From positions 62,001-126,000 of the forward strand of contig JAZUIN010000024.1 of the NCBI GenBank assembly GCA_045642225.1: a DNA stretch of 64,000 nucleotides. Direction: 5' to 3'. This DNA comes from RUG191 sp045642225 (GTDB taxonomy: Bacteria; Bacillota; Clostridia; Lachnospirales; Lachnospiraceae). The first letter of the stretch is position 1. Each line of letters begins with the position of its first letter. The position numbers and the translations under genes were made by a program. Below the pieces are notes generated by a model. That model was not told the origin of the DNA, ran no database searches, and was given only the letters and a program-made list of their open reading frames with translations. Shown piece after piece: positions 53,265 through 63,663 of the stretch.

Positions 53265-54533
53265 TTATTTTCTATCATTCATAATTTTTGCTTTTCTAAG
53301 TCTTGAATATACGATAAATCCTACACCTACTAAAAGCACAGCGATACACAAAATATATCGTGGATCAATATCTCCGTCTGCTGTCTTAGGAGTTGCATCC
53401 TTTGAATGACTAAAGCTTGTTCCATACTTAATAATTTTTCCTGTCGCATCTGTTACAGTACCATCTGGATATGTTACAGTACCATCTGCATTTACTACTC
53501 CACCACTAGCCGAAGGATTCGACGGATTTGGAATCGGAGTAGGTGTTGGTGTCGGAGTTGGATCCGGTGTTGGCGTTGGATCCGGTGTTGGTGGATCCGG
53601 TGTTGGTGGATCTGGTGTTGGTGGATCCGGTTTTGGTCCAATAACAATAAACGGAATATTATTATTCTTAGCAAATGTCTCTGCTGCAGAATCAGCAGCA
53701 CCATAAATAGTTGTAGGACTCCAACCTGGTTGATCTCCAATATTAGTTACACTTGAAGGAATTGTCGCTGTTGTAATTCCTGAATTTGAAAATGCACTTC
53801 CTTCTATAGTAGTTACCGAACTTGGAATTGTAACACTTCCAATATAATAACATCCTGTAAACGCATTTGTTCCAATAACAGTACATGAACCCGAAATGTT
53901 AACTGATGACTTTCCTTCAGGCACTTGAATCAATCTTGAACCAGCAGCATTATACAAACATCCATCTGACGAAGTAAACGCACTATTACCAGAAGCAACA
54001 TTTATCTCATTCATGTTAGAACATTCTCTAAATACTCCACTACCCAAGCTTGTACAATTCGCTGGAATTGTTATAGACGAAAGTGATGCGCATCCATAAA
54101 ATGCATTCGAACCAATTGACGAAATACCACCTGGAAGAGATACCGAAATCAAGCTTCCGCATTCTCTAAACGTATTTGTTGGAATTGAACCCAAATTTGA
54201 ACTAAGTGTTACATTTTGTAATTGAGAACATCCACTAAATACTTCATCCCCCATCGAAGATACAGAATCAGGCATTGTAACACTAGTAATCGCGTTACTA
54301 ACTCCACAATTCTTAAAAAGTCCACCATTCAAGGTTGTTACTCCATCAGGTATTGTAACTGCTCCACCTGCACCAGTGTAAGAAATAGCAACTGTATCAT
54401 CATCTGATAAAATAAAATCCCCTACCTGATGGTCGGCGCTTAAGCTTTGCCCAACAACAATAAATGCTGTCAAAACAATAGATACCGCAATGCAAGCCAA
54501 CCCTATTAGTCCTATTAATTTACCTTTTTTCAT
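53265..54533 (-). CDS. BspA-type leucine-rich-repeat surface protein with C-terminal sorting signal
   Basis: 422 residues. An N-terminal hydrophobic signal/anchor (7-30), then about ten LRR_5 units (SVTMPDSVSSMGDEVFSGCSQL type) to about residue 290, then a proline/aspartate spacer built from repeated PDPPT and PTPDP units, then a Ser/Gly part. The C-terminus has TPKTADGD followed by a hydrophobic span (ILCIAVLLVGVGFIVYS) and RLRKAK. That order is that of a cell-wall sorting signal in which the core motif is a TPKTAD-type variant rather than LPxTG. The sortase is the gene immediately upstream. BspA-like proteins bind host or plant surfaces. Confidence 0.88.
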   Translation of the reverse strand: MKKGKLIGLIGLACIAVSIVLTAFIVVGQSLSADHQVGDFILSDDDTVAISYTGAGGAVTIPDGVTTLNGGLFKNCGVSNAITSVTMPDSVSSMGDEVFSGCSQLQNVTLSSNLGSIPTNTFRECGSLISVSLPGGISSIGSNAFYGCASLSSITIPANCTSLGSGVFRECSNMNEINVASGNSAFTSSDGCLYNAAGSRLIQVPEGKSSVNISGSCTVIGTNAFTGCYYIGSVTIPSSVTTIEGSAFSNSGITTATIPSSVTNIGDQPGWSPTTIYGAADSAAETFAKNNNIPFIVIGPKPDPPTPDPPTPDPPTPDPTPTPDPTPTPTPTPIPNPSNPSASGGVVNADGTVTYPDGTVTDATGKIIKYGTSFSHSKDATPKTADGDIDPRYILCIAVLLVGVGFIVYSRLRKAKIMNDRK

Positions 54534-54588
54534 TGCTCGTCTCCATTTTGTTACGAAAAAATTTCACTATATCTTGTATATTATACAC

Positions 54589-55674
54589 CTAATTTACTTT
54601 TTTTGCCACTATAAATAATCTTCCATCTTCAGTATAACTATTACAAGTTGATAAAGTCAACAATTTATCATCTTTATTAACGTTAATATCACTTCCGTGA
54701 ACCGATAAATTAGCGATTGTAGAAATAAATGCACTTACCTGTGCTTCATCATTTTCAGCATTTACAAAATTATAATACTTGAAATTGTTATCATCTTGGT
54801 ACCCTACTTCAGATAAGCACACAGCAACAACCTCATATTGTCCTTTTGCATATTTCGTGTCAAATGTGATTATCTTATGATTATTATAAAAATCTAGGTC
54901 CAAATATTTTTTTAATTCACCAAATACGGTTCCATTTTTCATGTTATGTCCGTAAAGAATCGTATTGGTTGTAGGATTCGCAACATCACATCTATAGTCC
55001 ATAAAAACAGATCCCGCAGAATCTTCAGAATTGTCAAATGTATGTGTTAAATAATATTCGTTATCTCCTGCCTTCTGAACGACTGGGTAGTTGATTTTTG
55101 TATCACCTATTGTTATCCATCCTACGAAATCAGGGTTTTGAGCCACGAGATCTTGATATTCTGGCAAAACAGTGAGTGTAGACGGATCTACCTTAGTATT
55201 TTCAGTATTTTTTTGCTTTTTATTAGTATTTTCAGAAGTTTTATTTGCTTCAGACGCTACCTTTTCTGCCTGTAATTCAGCCATTTTACGAGTCTGAACA
55301 TAGTCAACAATTTCTGATATTCCAAAGTACGCAAAAAAGATAATTGCAAGGCCTACTATGGCGATACCAATTATCTTTTCTTTTTTGACCTTAGACTCTG
55401 CCTCTTCAACATCATCCTTTACTTCTAATAAACCTACCGATTTATCAGCAACGATATCTGCCAAATGAGCATAGAATTTGTCCCCTATTGGGCTTTTAAA
55501 TACAATCTCCCCGGCGCGAATCATGTTATAGAGTCGCACCGCTACTTTGGGATCATGTATATTTAGCTCTTTATTAATACATTCAATTTTCTTCAAATCT
55601 TCCTGTCCGTCTCGATACTCATGAAAAGTATCAAATACAAACTCTCCAATTCGAAACTTATTGTCTTCTTGCAT
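54589..55674 (-). CDS. class B sortase with an N-terminal cytoplasmic domain
   Basis: 361 residues. Catalytic triad H243 (ILYGHNMKNG), C344 (LTLSTCNS) and R352 (EDGRLFIVAKK), with sortase B features (DFVGWITIGDTKINYPVVQ, DNEYYLTHTF). A single membrane span at about 101-122 is preceded by 100 residues of charged, non-secreted sequence, whereas most sortases start at the span. It links surface proteins to the cell wall by a sorting signal. It is 12 bases after the giant repeat protein gene and 55 bases before the LRR gene. Confidence 0.92.
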   Translation of the reverse strand: MQEDNKFRIGEFVFDTFHEYRDGQEDLKKIECINKELNIHDPKVAVRLYNMIRAGEIVFKSPIGDKFYAHLADIVADKSVGLLEVKDDVEEAESKVKKEKIIGIAIVGLAIIFFAYFGISEIVDYVQTRKMAELQAEKVASEANKTSENTNKKQKNTENTKVDPSTLTVLPEYQDLVAQNPDFVGWITIGDTKINYPVVQKAGDNEYYLTHTFDNSEDSAGSVFMDYRCDVANPTTNTILYGHNMKNGTVFGELKKYLDLDFYNNHKIITFDTKYAKGQYEVVAVCLSEVGYQDDNNFKYYNFVNAENDEAQVSAFISTIANLSVHGSDINVNKDDKLLTLSTCNSYTEDGRLFIVAKKVN

Positions 55675-55686
55675 TACTGTATCATC

Positions 55687-58600
55687 CTATTTTACTCGAA
55701 CTGCTACAGAATCTGAGAAATATCCGTATAAGAACTCATTCTCACTTATCTTTTCATAAGCACGAACCTTATAATAGTAAGTTCCATTGCTTACAAGACC
55801 TGAATCTGTATAACCTCCTGCAGTTGCAGGCATTACAGCAATCTTCTGATAAGTACCGTTTGGTTCTATACTTCTATAAATCTCGTATCCTGATACATTT
55901 GCGTTAGGATTCCAGTTAATTGTTGCACGTCCTCTAGCATATGAAGTAATTGCTAGCTTTGGAGCCGAAATACCAGTGTGTGCTGATACATCTTTGAACA
56001 ATCCATATGTAGTCTTACCGTTTACAGTTATAAACGTTCTAACCTTAAAGCCATAAGTTGTAGCTTGTGTCAACCCACTTACATCAAAGAATGTATTCTG
56101 TGTTGTTCCATATTTTATAGAACAATCTGAAGAATATATTTCATATCCTGTAACATGAGCATTGTTAGTCCAGTTAAGTCTTATTGATGTATCACTAGTA
56201 GGTGTTGCTTGTAAATTAAGCATTTGTGGTGCAATTATATTGAAATGCAATACATTTTCACCAACAAAATTGCCCTTACCGTGTACGGTTATTGTTCCAA
56301 CACCAGGATTAATATTATCCTTGTAAGATAATGTGTAATCACGTCCTTCTTGAAGAAGAACTCCATTACATCTAATAATTACTGGTGGATATAATACTCT
56401 TCCTGTGTATGTGTTATCAATAAGCGGAATCATGTCACAAATGTTAACATTTCTTCCAATAATATCATAAGTAACTGTCAACTCGCAAGTCCTAGCCCCA
56501 ACATTTAGTGGAATAACTGCTGTTATGGTACCAACATTTGTGCAGTCATCTGTTCCTGTACTAGAATTTACATATTTAACCTTTGATGGATCATAAGTTA
56601 TCTCTGTACCTGCAGGTGTTAACACCTTGAAGTTAGGCTTAATCTCTGAACCTGTATATGTATATTGGTTAGCATAATCTACTACCGTAAGCATTTCAGG
56701 ATCAAATACGATATTGTAATCAGCTGTCACTGTTTCAGATGAATAATATGGTTTAAGAGGAGTTATTGTAGCATGAGCGCTAGTCTCCCAGTTATCATCT
56801 GAGTAATATGTAACACTATAATCAACATCTTTAACTAAGTTATTTCCACCACAGCTAACCTCTAAAGGAGCCTCTACTCGTTGTCCAGTATAGAACTGAT
56901 CTTCAACATTTATCACAGCTTCTGAGAATTTACCAACTACGTTGAAGTTTCTCTCAACTATTCCCGCAAAATTTCCTTTACCTTCAACAACTAACTTAGC
57001 TTCTCCAGCATTTACATTATTCTCGTATGTAACATCATAATCAACACCTTCTACAAGAACGGTCTCCACAAGCTCTGGTGTCAATGCGTATACCTTAACT
57101 TCTGGCTCAACAGCCTCGCCTGTATACCAGTACTGTGTGCCATCTACAAGAACAACTTGGAAATTACCTTCAATCTCTCTTCTTTGGATTATGAAATCCT
57201 TAGCATAATCGTCAGCACCAATATCATAATTTCCTTGTAAATGTACCATGATTACAGCAGGGTTCTCTACTGTACTAACATTTACATTATGATTATAACC
57301 AACTGTATAATCGATTCCTGCTCTAAGAGGTGTAACCTCATCAATCTCTGTATCATATACCACAACACTTGGTGTTATCTCATTTCCTGTGTAAGTAGCT
57401 ATATAATTGCCACTCTCGTCCTTAGGCAAGTTAGGAACTATCATTATCTTAGAAGCATCGGCAACCTTTGGTGTAATCTCGTAATCAATTACAGTTCCAC
57501 CATAATATCCGCCCGTTCCTTCTATATAAGCTTTCTTAAGTCCCTTATTCTTCAAATCTGAAGAACCATCTTCAGCTTCGTATCTAACTACATAATCTAC
57601 ACCTTCTGTAAGTGTAACGCCTCCAAGCTGTGCAATTGCTTTAGGCTTATGTTCTTGACCATCATACACAAATGAAACTTGTTCTAATGCAGCCGTAACC
57701 GCGTCCATGCTGTGACCAATATTGAAGTATTTATCTACAACTCCGCCATAATTTCCAAGTCCTGTAATTCTTATGGTTGGTCTCAAGCTTTCATCTTCAT
57801 AGTCTGCTGGACAAGATTTGACATTATTTAAATACTCAACATCATAATCAACACCCTCTGTTAGAACAAGATCTCTTGTCGTATCCCTAACAACGATATC
57901 AGGTGTTATCTCTTCTCCTGTATACTCTTGATTAGCATCATAAGTATATTCAATATCTAACGCATCTACAGGCTTTGCTGTTACACTATATTGCGTATTC
58001 AAAGAATCTACGAAGTTACCGTTACCAGCTACTTTTATTGAATAAGAACCAACATCTACCATTTCTGTGAATCCGTTGTAAGTAATTGTATAATCTGTGT
58101 CCTTATTTAATGTGTAGAAAATTTCTTCACCTTGTGCATCCTTAGTTCCTGTAGGACAAAGAACCTTAATTTCAGGTGTTATAGGCTCTCCTGTATAAAC
58201 GCTACTATTAGAGCCAACTACAATCTTACCATTTGAAAGACTTGTAGGTGTTATCTTAAATGTCTTTTCAGCAGTTCCAGTAAAGTTATTATGTCCTGTA
58301 ATTGTTATCTTCGCTGAATCAGTTACGCCAGTATTATTAGTTACTAAATAAGTGTAATCATTTGCTGTTCCTTTATATAACTCTCTACCGGCAAATTTAA
58401 CAGAAAATTCAGGCTCAACTGGTAAGCCACCTGCATAACCCGTATCTTTTACTGTAAAATCAGCATTTGCGATATCTTCCGGTGTTATTTCAAATGTTTT
58501 ATTAATATTACCTTTATAATTTCCTGTTCCAGCTATTCTTACATTTGCAGTACCAACATTTTGATTATTCGAATAAGTTACTGTGTAATCAGTATTTAAT

Positions 58601-61600
58601 ACTAGCGGAGTACCTGACTCTGTAGCAACCGTTATGCTTGGTTGAATTACGCCTCCACTATATGTGTATGTGTTTGATGGGGAACCATCAATTAATACAT
58701 TTTCGCCACCTGTGAACCATACTGGAGTAATCTTAAAGGTCGCACTCTTGCTTCCTCTAGTATTATCACCCATAGCTTCAATCTTAACCAAACCACCTTC
58801 ATTAACATTTACATTGTTACCGTATGTAACTGTATAATGAACATCCTTAGAAAGTGGCTTGCCATTACAGGTTACCGAAATATCTGGTACTGTAATCTGG
58901 CTTCCTGTATATTCTTTGCTTTCAGGCACGCCTGTAATAATGGCATTTTCCAAATTGTACTTAATACTAAAGCTAGCTCCTTTTTCACCCTTAAAGTAAC
59001 CACCACTCTTGGCTGTTACAGTAACAGTTCCTTCACCAACCTCTGTATTATCGCCATAAGACACCGTATAATCGATGCCATTTGTTAACACTTTATCACT
59101 ATACTTAACTGTAGGACTTGGCTTAATAGCCGATCCTATATAATCATATACAGTTCCTACATTTACAATAGTTGCATTATATAGATTACCTATAACCTTT
59201 ACAGCATGCAACGAATCGCCGTACATAGCATTTTTACCAACTATATCTACTGTTCCGTTACCAGGTAATGTTGTTCCTCGCTTTACAATATCGTAATTGT
59301 CACTACTTACTGTTATAACCTGACTAGGATCGTCTGGATCCTTATACTTAACAACAACGTCTCCTACAACAATATCTCCGCCTACCAAATCGTATTCATC
59401 ATTGATACCTTCAACGGTAAATATTGAACTATCGCTGATATTTCCTCGTATATTAAAGGATGTTGTAAGTGTTCCATCGTACGAACCAATTCCTGTGATT
59501 TCAACTAATGGACCTTCATGAGCAGCAACATTTCCTATGCCCACCTTCTTGTTGTTAATGTAATTAACTGTATAATCTACACCTTGCTTTAAGACTTTAC
59601 CATTGTAAAATACGCTAACGCCTGGTGTCTTTGCTGTTCCATCATAGATTACATCTGTAATCGGAGAAATAGTTGTATTATCAGGTTTTAACTCTCTCTT
59701 AACAATATCAAATGTTCTCGATTCGTTAATACCTTTATAATTACCTTTACCGATTATTCTTATCTTCGCTGGCACGCTTGTCGTAACATCAATGTTATTC
59801 TCATACTCTATATCATAATCAATTCCCGGCTTTAGCAATATAGTTGATGAATCACTCAACTTGCGTGTCACTGTTACGCTAGGTCTGATCTCTTCTCCTG
59901 TATAAGCTTGATCTGGAACACTTGAAATTGATATTCCACCTGACAAAGCTGAAGCAGATCCCAAATCATATTGATTAATAACATATTCTACAACACGAGT
60001 ACCAACATAATTGCCTTGTGCTGTAATTGTCACTGGCAATTTCTTAACCTTTCCTTCAGAATCGAAATAAACATCAGGTCCAATCGTAGCTGGATCTAGG
60101 CTTATTGTGAAATCTTCACCCTTAACCAAATCATTTGTAATTGATTCTGTAGGCTTATACTTGATAGCTGGTGTAACACTCTTAGTCTTACCGTCATATG
60201 TATACGTCCAATCCGCTGTCTTTGACGCATCTGTACTAGCATCAAACAGATTTATTTGTGTATCACCCTCTGTATCAATTGCTTTACGCTCTATGTTGTA
60301 ATCTACATAAACTGTTCCGTAATAATCACCCTTACCAGTAACTGTTGCTCTTACTTTATTATTATACTTTGCAGTATAAGTATCTCCACCAGCTTCCGGC
60401 ACTAACGATTCATATGTAACCTCATAATCAACGCCCGGTGTCAAATCAACACCCATGCCATCTGTATATGTTACAACAGCATTTGGATGATAAGTTCCAA
60501 TATATGGAATATGATATGTTCCATCCAAAGATTTAGGATATACATCAGTCAAAGAACCTGGTCTACATAGCTTAATAGAACTATGTCCAGACAAGTTCCT
60601 TCCTACATCATATACAACCTCTACTTCACCAGTATAATTGCCCATACCTTGTATTTTAGCAACTCTTCCTGGTCCAGCAACCTTTGCATCTTCGCCAACA
60701 ACTATCTTATAATCTACATTTTCCACAAGGTCTCTTGCACCATATACAGCTTCTGTATTATTTACAGTCACCTTAGGATATGTATATTCACCTCTTTTTT
60801 CATTGCCAAGATATGACACTGTAACATTTGAATCAGAAATGTTTTTCTGCTTAATCTTGTAAGAAATTCTCACTTGAGAGCCTTGATATGAGCCTTTTCC
60901 TACAACAAACAAATATACTGTAGATCCAGCATCTTTAGCTGAAGGATATGTGACATCATAATCAGTACCTTCTACTAGCGCTGAACCATTTGTGTCAAAC
61001 ACTGCCACTGCAGGCTTAACTTCTCCGCCTGTATAATTGCCCTCATAATTAGAAGCTAACTGATCACCGCTTCCGCTGCATGGAGTTCCGGCAACGTAAA
61101 ATGTCTTTCCAACAAGGCTTTTTGCTTTAATCTGGAAGGAAGTTGTTCTTGTACCCACCAAATTATTCTTACCAGTAATTGTAACAATTGCAGTTCCAAT
61201 ATTCTTATTATTAGTATATTCTACCGAATAATCAGCTCCTGAAACTGTTTCACCGCCAATTCTAAGTGTAACTGGTGGTCTAAGCTCTCCGCCCGTATAT
61301 GTATAATCCGCAATAGGATCGATTGTAATCAATGGATCACCAATTGCTAATGGATCAATTGTAAATGTTCCTGATAAAGTTCCTGAATAATTTCCTTTAC
61401 CAATAGCATTTACCGTGGCTTTACCAGCTTTAACATTATCTGTATATGTCAATTCGTAATCAACATCTCTTACAAGAATTGTACCTCTGTTATTTCTAAC
61501 ATCTACTTCGCTAGCTGCTAATTCCTGTCCTTTTCCATTAAATGCATGTGGTAGTTGATGCACGAACACACTACCACCCGTAAGTTCTTGTGCTTCGATT

Positions 61601-63663
61601 CTAAAGGTTGCATCTACTTGTTTTCCAGCATATGCGCCCAACCCTTTAAGTCGAACAATAGCTGTTCCTGCATTTGTATTATCAATAAACTCTACATCAT
61701 AATCTGTACCCTTATTTAAAGAAGTACCATTTTCTAGTTCAACAGAAACAGAAGGCTTTATTGCACTTCCAGAATATTTCGTCTTGTATGACGAAGCATA
61801 ACCTTCATCATAAGTTGTAGTTCTTCCACCAATTGAAACCTCAATATCTTTTTCAAAATCCGGAACAATTGTAAATTCTTCCTCAACTTCACCCTTAAAG
61901 TTTCCTTTACCTGTGAAGTACATATAATTATTTCTTCTACCAATATTTTTGTTGGTTCCAGGCTCAACTGTATAGTCAACGCCTTCTACCAAGGCTTTAC
62001 TAATTCCCCCAACGGTGTACTTCACTGTGTATCCTGGTATTATCTGAGCACCCGTATGAACAAATGGTCCACCTGTTAATTCAATAGAAATGTTTGAATT
62101 TTCTAGGCTAACCTTCTTTATTGCAAATGTAAGGTCTATCTGTCCCTTATAATTCTTGTCACTTCTACCTGTAATAGTAACTGTTGCATCTTCCGTAGCA
62201 TTTAAGTTATTTCCGTATACAATATTTACATTGTTAGAAAAATCACTTATTACATCTCCTGTTGCTTTATCCTTGAAAACAACTGAAGGAGTTATATCAT
62301 TACCCGTATAAGTAAAGCTATCTTGACTAAGCTCTGCTGTAACAACTTGATTAATATCAAGTGGTGTTGAAGGTGATGCTGACACCTTTATTGGTGTTGT
62401 TGTTGTGATTGTACTTGCTGTTGTATAATTACCTGCACCATTAACATTTACATTATATTCAATGTATGTTGGTGTTGTCTTAACTAATGTTGTTGTTGCT
62501 GTAAAATCATCTCCAAGATGTAACGCTCCAGCTCTTAATGTAGCAGCTGTAACATTTCCAGTTGCTGGATCAATTGTATATGAACCACCATCTACATCTG
62601 CCTGCGTAATTTCTGCTTTATTTATAGTAAAATCATACGACTTTGAATATCCTTCATATGCCCCTTTACCTATTATAGTAAGTTTTCCTGTTCCAGGATT
62701 AGTATTATTAGTATATGCTACATCATAATCAGCACCCTTTACCAAAGGTCTATCACAAATAACAACTACGTTAGGCTCAATTGCCGACCCAGTATACACA
62801 TATGTCAAACCATCTGGGAATGAATTATCAAATACATATACAGCACCAATTTCTCCCTTAGTGAAAGAACCAACTTTTACATCTAAACCACCAACGCCTG
62901 CTATAGCAGTATGAATTTTGTTATTCACTACACTAACATTACTTGTTCCAGCCTTTGTTACAAGAGATACATTTCTCTTATATGCTGGAGTAACAGTCAA
63001 ATCTACTGCCAAATCTTCATCGCCAAGTGTCATGAAGACCTTACTTGGAATAGTATTCAACGAAACATCATCTGGTTCAGCTGCACCATCCTCAGTCTTA
63101 ACATCTAGAATGTCGCAATGTCTTGATTCCCATCCTGAACCAATACCATTTCGTCTAAATCCGTTCTCACTACTACCTCCTTCAAAGTAATAGATTGGTC
63201 CGCCCGGTGTAGAAGTTATGGTTACAACAACGGCAGCCGTTTCACCTTGAACTAATACTATTGGCTTTCCATCAAGCCCTGTAGCTGGAAGATCTATATC
63301 TATAACCTGTTCTGCTTCTTCGCCTGTATTTGAGAAAGTATCTGTTTTCGTCGCTCTAAGCACGCCAGATTCAGGATTACTTATATCTGTCAAATTCTCA
63401 TAAACCTTAGTTTCAAAGGTATATGAAGTATTTGCAGCTGCAACAATCTTAAATGATGCTTTATCCATTCTCTCATAATTGCTACCACAAGATATCACCT
63501 GAGATATGGCTCCGCCACTGGAAATACTTGCACCACTTACAGTACCTATTCCTCCATATTCTGCTGCAAATGCCGTCAAATCAACCGACGCAGTCGACAC
63601 CACAGTCAGTGCCGCCATCACCACAGCTAATATTTTCTTTCCGAAATTCTTGTACTTCTTCAT
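55687..63663 (-). CDS. giant repetitive secreted surface protein (about 25 repeats and two FN3 domains)
   Basis: 2658 residues. Signal peptide at 1-34 (AVVMAALTVVSTASVDLTAFA). An N-terminal non-repeat part of about 280 residues. Then about 25 copies of an 80-95-residue unit with the pattern YTGxxIxPxVxV, GxDYxVxYxNNxNxGTAxVxIxGxGNYxGxxxxxFxI, which looks like an MBG/YDG-type Ig-like fold. Two fibronectin type III domains follow (PQMLNLQATPTSDTSIRL and APKLAITSYARGRATINW), ending SVAVRVK. No LPxTG-type signal or membrane anchor is visible at the C-terminus, so the protein is released or held by another means. The repeats diverge strongly from one another, suggesting an old expansion. AAAGGAG precedes the ATG. 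First gene of the surface operon. Confidence 0.9.
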   Translation of the reverse strand: MKKYKNFGKKILAVVMAALTVVSTASVDLTAFAAEYGGIGTVSGASISSGGAISQVISCGSNYERMDKASFKIVAAANTSYTFETKVYENLTDISNPESGVLRATKTDTFSNTGEEAEQVIDIDLPATGLDGKPIVLVQGETAAVVVTITSTPGGPIYYFEGGSSENGFRRNGIGSGWESRHCDILDVKTEDGAAEPDDVSLNTIPSKVFMTLGDEDLAVDLTVTPAYKRNVSLVTKAGTSNVSVVNNKIHTAIAGVGGLDVKVGSFTKGEIGAVYVFDNSFPDGLTYVYTGSAIEPNVVVICDRPLVKGADYDVAYTNNTNPGTGKLTIIGKGAYEGYSKSYDFTINKAEITQADVDGGSYTIDPATGNVTAATLRAGALHLGDDFTATTTLVKTTPTYIEYNVNVNGAGNYTTASTITTTTPIKVSASPSTPLDINQVVTAELSQDSFTYTGNDITPSVVFKDKATGDVISDFSNNVNIVYGNNLNATEDATVTITGRSDKNYKGQIDLTFAIKKVSLENSNISIELTGGPFVHTGAQIIPGYTVKYTVGGISKALVEGVDYTVEPGTNKNIGRRNNYMYFTGKGNFKGEVEEEFTIVPDFEKDIEVSIGGRTTTYDEGYASSYKTKYSGSAIKPSVSVELENGTSLNKGTDYDVEFIDNTNAGTAIVRLKGLGAYAGKQVDATFRIEAQELTGGSVFVHQLPHAFNGKGQELAASEVDVRNNRGTILVRDVDYELTYTDNVKAGKATVNAIGKGNYSGTLSGTFTIDPLAIGDPLITIDPIADYTYTGGELRPPVTLRIGGETVSGADYSVEYTNNKNIGTAIVTITGKNNLVGTRTTSFQIKAKSLVGKTFYVAGTPCSGSGDQLASNYEGNYTGGEVKPAVAVFDTNGSALVEGTDYDVTYPSAKDAGSTVYLFVVGKGSYQGSQVRISYKIKQKNISDSNVTVSYLGNEKRGEYTYPKVTVNNTEAVYGARDLVENVDYKIVVGEDAKVAGPGRVAKIQGMGNYTGEVEVVYDVGRNLSGHSSIKLCRPGSLTDVYPKSLDGTYHIPYIGTYHPNAVVTYTDGMGVDLTPGVDYEVTYESLVPEAGGDTYTAKYNNKVRATVTGKGDYYGTVYVDYNIERKAIDTEGDTQINLFDASTDASKTADWTYTYDGKTKSVTPAIKYKPTESITNDLVKGEDFTISLDPATIGPDVYFDSEGKVKKLPVTITAQGNYVGTRVVEYVINQYDLGSASALSGGISISSVPDQAYTGEEIRPSVTVTRKLSDSSTILLKPGIDYDIEYENNIDVTTSVPAKIRIIGKGNYKGINESRTFDIVKRELKPDNTTISPITDVIYDGTAKTPGVSVFYNGKVLKQGVDYTVNYINNKKVGIGNVAAHEGPLVEITGIGSYDGTLTTSFNIRGNISDSSIFTVEGINDEYDLVGGDIVVGDVVVKYKDPDDPSQVITVSSDNYDIVKRGTTLPGNGTVDIVGKNAMYGDSLHAVKVIGNLYNATIVNVGTVYDYIGSAIKPSPTVKYSDKVLTNGIDYTVSYGDNTEVGEGTVTVTAKSGGYFKGEKGASFSIKYNLENAIITGVPESKEYTGSQITVPDISVTCNGKPLSKDVHYTVTYGNNVNVNEGGLVKIEAMGDNTRGSKSATFKITPVWFTGGENVLIDGSPSNTYTYSGGVIQPSITVATESGTPLVLNTDYTVTYSNNQNVGTANVRIAGTGNYKGNINKTFEITPEDIANADFTVKDTGYAGGLPVEPEFSVKFAGRELYKGTANDYTYLVTNNTGVTDSAKITITGHNNFTGTAEKTFKITPTSLSNGKIVVGSNSSVYTGEPITPEIKVLCPTGTKDAQGEEIFYTLNKDTDYTITYNGFTEMVDVGSYSIKVAGNGNFVDSLNTQYSVTAKPVDALDIEYTYDANQEYTGEEITPDIVVRDTTRDLVLTEGVDYDVEYLNNVKSCPADYEDESLRPTIRITGLGNYGGVVDKYFNIGHSMDAVTAALEQVSFVYDGQEHKPKAIAQLGGVTLTEGVDYVVRYEAEDGSSDLKNKGLKKAYIEGTGGYYGGTVIDYEITPKVADASKIMIVPNLPKDESGNYIATYTGNEITPSVVVYDTEIDEVTPLRAGIDYTVGYNHNVNVSTVENPAVIMVHLQGNYDIGADDYAKDFIIQRREIEGNFQVVLVDGTQYWYTGEAVEPEVKVYALTPELVETVLVEGVDYDVTYENNVNAGEAKLVVEGKGNFAGIVERNFNVVGKFSEAVINVEDQFYTGQRVEAPLEVSCGGNNLVKDVDYSVTYYSDDNWETSAHATITPLKPYYSSETVTADYNIVFDPEMLTVVDYANQYTYTGSEIKPNFKVLTPAGTEITYDPSKVKYVNSSTGTDDCTNVGTITAVIPLNVGARTCELTVTYDIIGRNVNICDMIPLIDNTYTGRVLYPPVIIRCNGVLLQEGRDYTLSYKDNINPGVGTITVHGKGNFVGENVLHFNIIAPQMLNLQATPTSDTSIRLNWTNNAHVTGYEIYSSDCSIKYGTTQNTFFDVSGLTQATTYGFKVRTFITVNGKTTYGLFKDVSAHTGISAPKLAITSYARGRATINWNPNANVSGYEIYRSIEPNGTYQKIAVMPATAGGYTDSGLVSNGTYYYKVRAYEKISENEFLYGYFSDSVAVRVK

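Noticed and set aside
53520..53640. Minisatellite GGATCCGGTGTTGGT as a mobile repeat
   Set aside because: It is the in-frame coding sequence of the Pro/Asp-rich spacer in the LRR protein.
54589..63663. Plus-strand open frames in the surface genes
   Set aside because: They are antisense shadows of the repeat-rich minus-strand coding sequence, without ribosome sites.
55687..63663. CRISPR or tandem DNA repeat array
   Set aside because: The periodicity is at protein level with diverged nucleotide sequence and no constant spacers.
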